Assembly (NCBI RefSeq): GCF_028550435.1 | Contig: NZ_JAQQKV010000002.1 | Span: 496,001-560,000, forward strand | Direction: 5' to 3' | From: Asticcacaulis machinosus | GTDB lineage: Bacteria; Pseudomonadota; Alphaproteobacteria; Caulobacterales; Caulobacteraceae | Length of the DNA stretch: 64,000 nucleotides | Shown here: positions 60,764 through 64,000 of the stretch, in pieces | How positions within the stretch are numbered: the first letter of the stretch is position 1 | How the letters are laid out: every line of letters begins with the position of its first letter | Program-made: the position numbers and the translations under genes | The notes under the pieces: generated by a model | Seen by the model: only the letters and a program-made list of their open reading frames with translations | Database searches by the model: none | Told to the model about the DNA's origin: nothing

Positions 60764-62167
60764 ATGCACATTAACCGCTCAAAAGACCTCACCCGCCGCG
60801 CACTCCTTGGTCGAGCTGCCGCCCTTGGCGGGATGGGCGTCGCCGCCCCGCTGGCCATGAATCTGGCCAGTTTTGGCGAAGCCGCCGCTTTTAATGCCAC
60901 CGACTATAAGGCCATTGTCTGCATCTTTTTGTACGGTGGCAACGACCACGCCCATACGGTTGTGCCTTATGACGCCACCAACCATGCACTCTATAGCAGT
61001 ATCCGCGGCAGTATTGCCTATAGCCGCAGCCAACTGGCCGCCACCGCATTGACGCCGACGGGCCAGACCCTGCCGCACGGCCTGCAATATGCCCTGTCGC
61101 CGTCCCTGCCGGGCCTGAAAGCCCTGTTTGATCAAGGCCGTTTGGGCGTGCAGCTTAATATCGGGCCGCTGATTACGCCGCTGACCGTCGCGCAATATGA
61201 GCACCCCAACCGCACACTTTATCCCCTGCCGCCCAAGCTGTTCTCGCACAATGACCAGCAATCGGTCTGGCAGGCGCTGGGCTCAGAGGGAGCGACCATC
61301 GGCTGGGGCGGGCTGATGGGCGACCTTGCCCTGTCGTCCAACGGCCTGTCGACCATGACCTGCATTTCGGCGGCGGGTAATGCGGTGTTTCTGTCCGGTC
61401 AAAACGCGCTGCAATATCAGGTTGGCTCAAATGGTGCGGTCTCGATCGATGCTCTGCGCTATATCGCCACCGGCAACAACAATGTGCAGGACGCGCTCTA
61501 TACTCTTCTGACCCAGAGCCGCACCCACCTGATGGAAGAGGAATATTCAAAGGTCGTCCGCCGCAGCATCGACCTGCAAGGCACGGTCAATAGCGCCATC
61601 GCGCCGGTTAATCTGACGACCAATTTCAATCCTGACGGTCAGGGTAATCCTCTGGCCAACCAGTTAAAAATCATTGCCCGCATGATCGGGGCGCGTAACA
61701 CGCTGGGCACCAAGCGTCAGATCTATTTCGCGTCACTCGGCGGGTTTGATACCCATGACGGTCTGATGGAAGATCACCCGGCCCTGATGGCGCGGCTGGA
61801 TGAAGCCATGCTGGCCTTTTATCAGGCCACCCTTGAACTTGGGGTGGCGGATAAGGTCACGACCTTCACCGCCTCTGACTTTGGCCGAACTCTGGCCTCA
61901 AACGGTGATGGCACCGACCACGGCTGGGGCGGGCATCACTTCATCATGGGCGGCGCGGTGAACGGTAAGAAGTTCTACGGCACAGCGCCGACCGTATCGA
62001 TTACCGATGATGAGCAGGTGGGCCAGGGCCGCCTGTTGCCGACCACATCGGTCGATCAGTTTGCGGCAACGCTTGCACGCTGGTTCGGGGTTTCAAACAC
62101 CGAACTGCCCGGCGTCCTGCCCAACCTTGGTAACTTTGCCAGCTCAAATTTAGGATTTATGGTGTAA
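60764..62167 (+). CDS. DUF1501 family Tat-exported protein
   Basis: 467 residues. Tat signal residues 1-40 (LTRRALLGRAAALGGMGVAA). The core has FLYGGNDHAHTVVPYDATNH near residue 50, FSHNDQQSVWQALGSEGATI, and ASLGGFDTHDGLMEDHPALM near residue 325. TFTASDFGRTLASNGDGTDH, GWGGHHFIMGGAVNGKKFYG near residue 390, marks metal-binding-like sites of a sulfatase/phosphatase-type fold. Follows DUF1800 directly; the two proteins probably work together. Role unknown. Confidence 0.88.
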   Translation: MHINRSKDLTRRALLGRAAALGGMGVAAPLAMNLASFGEAAAFNATDYKAIVCIFLYGGNDHAHTVVPYDATNHALYSSIRGSIAYSRSQLAATALTPTGQTLPHGLQYALSPSLPGLKALFDQGRLGVQLNIGPLITPLTVAQYEHPNRTLYPLPPKLFSHNDQQSVWQALGSEGATIGWGGLMGDLALSSNGLSTMTCISAAGNAVFLSGQNALQYQVGSNGAVSIDALRYIATGNNNVQDALYTLLTQSRTHLMEEEYSKVVRRSIDLQGTVNSAIAPVNLTTNFNPDGQGNPLANQLKIIARMIGARNTLGTKRQIYFASLGGFDTHDGLMEDHPALMARLDEAMLAFYQATLELGVADKVTTFTASDFGRTLASNGDGTDHGWGGHHFIMGGAVNGKKFYGTAPTVSITDDEQVGQGRLLPTTSVDQFAATLARWFGVSNTELPGVLPNLGNFASSNLGFMV

Positions 62168-62300
62168 ATCCGTTAACCTGAAATCTATCCACAAGCTTAA
62201 TCTTTTGAGCGCATCTTAAAGATCGGGCGCGCATCGCTAAAGGGTGCGCATGGCGGGGCAACGCATGCGGCGGGGCCTTTTTAGTATCGGATAGAGTACC

Positions 62301-62516
62301 ATGCTGGCTATGAATACAGCCATTGGCGGGCTGATGAGCGCCCAGGCACGCTTTGACAAAAGTGCGGTCAAAACAGTTCAGGACATCACTCAGGGCAAGG
62401 ATGTCGTTAGCGATTTCGTCGATCAGATTCAGGCCCGCACCGCCTTCGAAGCCAATATCAGCGTCATCAAGTCAGTCAACGAAGTCACCGGCCGTCTGCT
62501 GGATATGAAAGCCTAG
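62301..62516 (+). CDS. Orphan mini-protein resembling flagellar rod/hook proteins
   Basis: 71 residues. The N-terminal ALNTAIGGLMSAQARFDK-like helix and the C-terminal VSDFVDQIQARTAFEANISV, KSVNEVTGRLLDMK helix match the two ends of flagellar rod and hook proteins (FlgB/C/F/G/E type) with the middle missing. Family ends form the coiled-coil contacts of the axial structure. No flagellar neighbour is in the window. Alternative second start ATG 62310. Function unknown. Confidence 0.65.
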   Translation: MLAMNTAIGGLMSAQARFDKSAVKTVQDITQGKDVVSDFVDQIQARTAFEANISVIKSVNEVTGRLLDMKA

Positions 62517-62580
62517 CGCTCAAAAAGCGTAGCGTTAGCGCAACTTAAAATTCCGCTCAAGAAACGCAGTGTTAGCGCAA
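62515..62580 (+). repeat. Two copies of the 26-base GCGCT-type repeat
   Basis: Copy at 62517-62542 (CGCTCAAAAAGCGTAGCGTT...) and copy at 62554-62579 (CGCTCAAGAAACGC...). Both end in TTAGCGCA, as does the copy at 52921. The first begins on the stop codon of the flagellar-like ORF. Confidence 0.65.
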
Positions 62581-62606
62581 GGGGGCAAGCCCCCTTGACC
62601 CGGAAC
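62578..62606. repeat. GC hairpin between converging genes
   Basis: CAAGGGGGC (62578-62586) and GCCCCCTTG (62589-62597) pair; followed by ACCCGGAACC. It resembles the hairpin between pheS and pheT. It may end transcription of pbpC (minus) or the mini-protein (plus) but lacks a T-run. Confidence 0.5.
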
Positions 62607-62628
62607 CTGGAACGAACCGTAAAGATTC

Positions 62629-64000
62629 TTAATCCACCGCCTTAACCCGCACCTTGACGTGGCGGGCGCGGTCTTGTTCATCAACCACCGCCACATCATA
62701 GAACCCCTCCTGAGCCGGAGACCATAAGGGTGCACCGTCGGCCCTGGGCAGGGCTTCGCCATTGACATACCATTGCAAGCCCTTACCCCGCGCCGACAGT
62801 TTCAGCCCGCGTTTCAGCGTGAAAGCCCCATCGGATGTTCGCGCGGCCACTTCGACAAACACGGTCGATCCATCGGGCGGAAACAGGATCACTGGTCCTG
62901 CACTTACGGTTTTCATCTCTTTGAGTGCTTCCGGTGGACGGTCCGGCGTCAGCACGTTCGGCAATTGCGCGGGGGCCTGCAGTTGATCGACGACATCGAA
63001 CAACAGAGGGGCCGCCGCATCACGTCCGGTCATGTCGGCCCGCGCCCCGCCATCAGGCCGCCCCGTCCAGACCAGTATGGCATGACCGCCCGCCACCCCC
63101 ACCGCCAGCGCGTCACGATAGCCGTAGGACGTACCGGTCTTATAGGCCGAACGACCTCCCGACTTCATGAGTGCTCCCGACAAACGCCCTGCCGGTGCCG
63201 GCGTTTCGCGCAGGATCGCCAGCGTCTTTTGCGCTGCATCCGCCGTCATCAGACGTGATCCCGACTGATAGGGCCGCAGCCGTGCCGCAGCCTCCGTCCA
63301 CGCCAGCGGTTTGACCACGCCGTTGTCGCCCAGAGCTGCATAAAGCGATGCCAGATCGGCAAGCTTAATCCCCGCCCCGCCGAGTGCCAGCGCCAGACCG
63401 GCATCCTTCAACCCCGCCTTGGGCCGGATCAGCTGGATGCCCGCCCCTTCCAGCCGTGATGAAAACCCTTCGGCTCCGATCCGGTTCAGCACCGCCACCG
63501 CCGGGACATTGAGCGAATTGACCAGCGCGTCTTTGGCCGAGACCTCGCCATGAAACACCCGGTCGAAGTTTTCCGGCTGATAGTCGCCAAAGCGCGTCGG
63601 CGCATCCATCAGACGGGTTTCCGGCGCGATCACCCCGTCTTCAAAGCCGATGCCATAGATAAAGGGTTTCAGGCTCGATCCCGGCGATCTGATCCGCTGC
63701 ATCATGTCGATCCAGCCGCCAGCGCGGTCCAAACCACCTGAGCCAACACTGGCCCTGACCGCGCGGGTTTTGATATCGATGACCATGATGGCCACCGAAC
63801 TGTTCAGCCCTTGCGTCACAGCTGTCTGCCGTGCCAAAGCCTCCAATCGGGCCTGCAACGGGGCATCAATGGTGGTAATAACGGTCGCCTCCAATCCCCT
63901 GGCCTGCCGCGCCAGACGCCCCGCCGCATGCCAAGCTAAGGCCGGAAAGGCGGCGCGCCGCGTCACCAGTGGTTCCTCCATCGCCTCTTGTGAAACCGCT
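62629..64000 (-). CDS. pbpC: Penicillin-binding protein 1C (C-terminal part; start outside the window)
   Basis: 457 residues of the C-terminus are visible. The transpeptidase has SPGSSLKPFIYG (SxxK), VNSLNVPAVAVL (SxN) and SAYKTGTSYGYRDA (KTG). A C-terminal BiPBP_C-type domain follows (ILFPPDGSTVFV... WYVNGEALP). The 5' end and the glycosyltransferase domain lie beyond position 64000; the ATG-like codon at 63981 is internal because the frame stays open upstream. It joins peptidoglycan strands in the periplasm. Confidence 0.9.
   Translation of the reverse strand, partial: AVSQEAMEEPLVTRRAAFPALAWHAAGRLARQARGLEATVITTIDAPLQARLEALARQTAVTQGLNSSVAIMVIDIKTRAVRASVGSGGLDRAGGWIDMMQRIRSPGSSLKPFIYGIGFEDGVIAPETRLMDAPTRFGDYQPENFDRVFHGEVSAKDALVNSLNVPAVAVLNRIGAEGFSSRLEGAGIQLIRPKAGLKDAGLALALGGAGIKLADLASLYAALGDNGVVKPLAWTEAAARLRPYQSGSRLMTADAAQKTLAILRETPAPAGRLSGALMKSGGRSAYKTGTSYGYRDALAVGVAGGHAILVWTGRPDGGARADMTGRDAAAPLLFDVVDQLQAPAQLPNVLTPDRPPEALKEMKTVSAGPVILFPPDGSTVFVEVAARTSDGAFTLKRGLKLSARGKGLQWYVNGEALPRADGAPLWSPAQEGFYDVAVVDEQDRARHVKVRVKAVD

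Noticed and set aside
62240-62300. Sigma-54 promoter before the flagellar-like mini-ORF
   Set aside because: TGGC and TGC elements exist but the GG-GC spacing is not the required one.
63981-64000. Start of pbpC at the ATG near 63981
   Set aside because: The reading frame stays open upstream to the window edge and the glycosyltransferase domain is missing, so the start is outside.
1-64000. tRNA, rRNA, CRISPR, phage, transposase or origin features
   Set aside because: No sequence with the needed structure was found by reading; the short hairpins and repeats found do not have spacer arrays or tRNA folds.

Overview
The window looks like a chromosomal segment of an alphaproteobacterium, most likely a Caulobacteraceae member such as Asticcacaulis. 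This is inferred from the moderate-to-high GC, the gene repertoire (TonB receptor, fused indolepyruvate oxidoreductase, KdsD, DUF1800/DUF1501 pair, PagL-like deacylase) and an alphaproteobacterial GAAC-N7-GAAC LexA box. No phage, plasmid, transposase, CRISPR array, rRNA or tRNA gene was seen. The segment is mostly ordinary chromosome with densely packed genes.

Layout. 1-3.1 kb (minus): DUF4129, DUF4350 and MoxR ATPase genes. 3.2-17.9 kb: a branched-chain amino acid catabolism region. A LysR regulator diverges from a leucine-degradation operon (liuB, liuC, liuD, liuA, liuE). After a DUF4142 gene, an Lrp-type regulator diverges from a fused 2-oxoacid:ferredoxin oxidoreductase, a leucine dehydrogenase-like enzyme and a 3-hydroxyisobutyryl-CoA hydrolase-like enzyme. 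Together these could carry leucine to acetyl-CoA plus acetoacetate with no branched-chain keto-acid dehydrogenase complex in view. 18-22.7 kb: carbohydrate use (TonB receptor, secreted GH43-like protein, KduD, and a 50-residue membrane protein coupled to kduD). 22.7-29.6 kb: a Gre factor, a Ca2+/H+ antiporter, and a molybdenum-hydroxylase operon with XdhC, a MocA-like protein and a PLP dehydratase. 29.7-41.3 kb: a secreted GH2, mtnP, a CVNH/crystallin secreted protein, gabT, a FadR-type regulator, a PagL-like deacylase, serC, two tandem small secreted paralogs and thiD. 41.4-46.3 kb: DUF1653, kdsD, an epimerase-like SDR, an alpha/beta hydrolase and a GT4 glycosyltransferase.

46.5-58.8 kb carries the translation genes infC, rpmI-rplT and pheS-pheT. 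They are broken up by a cupin, an SOS-box-controlled Y-family polymerase, an MFS pump, a proteasome-like hydrolase gene pair and a phospholipase C. infC starts with the rare codon ATT. 58.9-64 kb: a DUF1800/DUF1501 secreted pair, a 71-residue flagellar-rod-like mini-protein, and the 3' part of pbpC.

The less ordinary signals are: (1) an uncharacterised proteasome-beta-like protein whose GTG start puts Thr at position 1 and Asp at position 17, paired with a small ORF; (2) a shared promoter layout of 11-bp direct repeats of GTTCAG/GCTCAG, 12 bp upstream of a -10 box, in front of three secreted-protein genes; (3) three families of short repeats, one with a compensatory stem change and some copies extending into 3' coding ends; (4) paired-hairpin intergenic elements.
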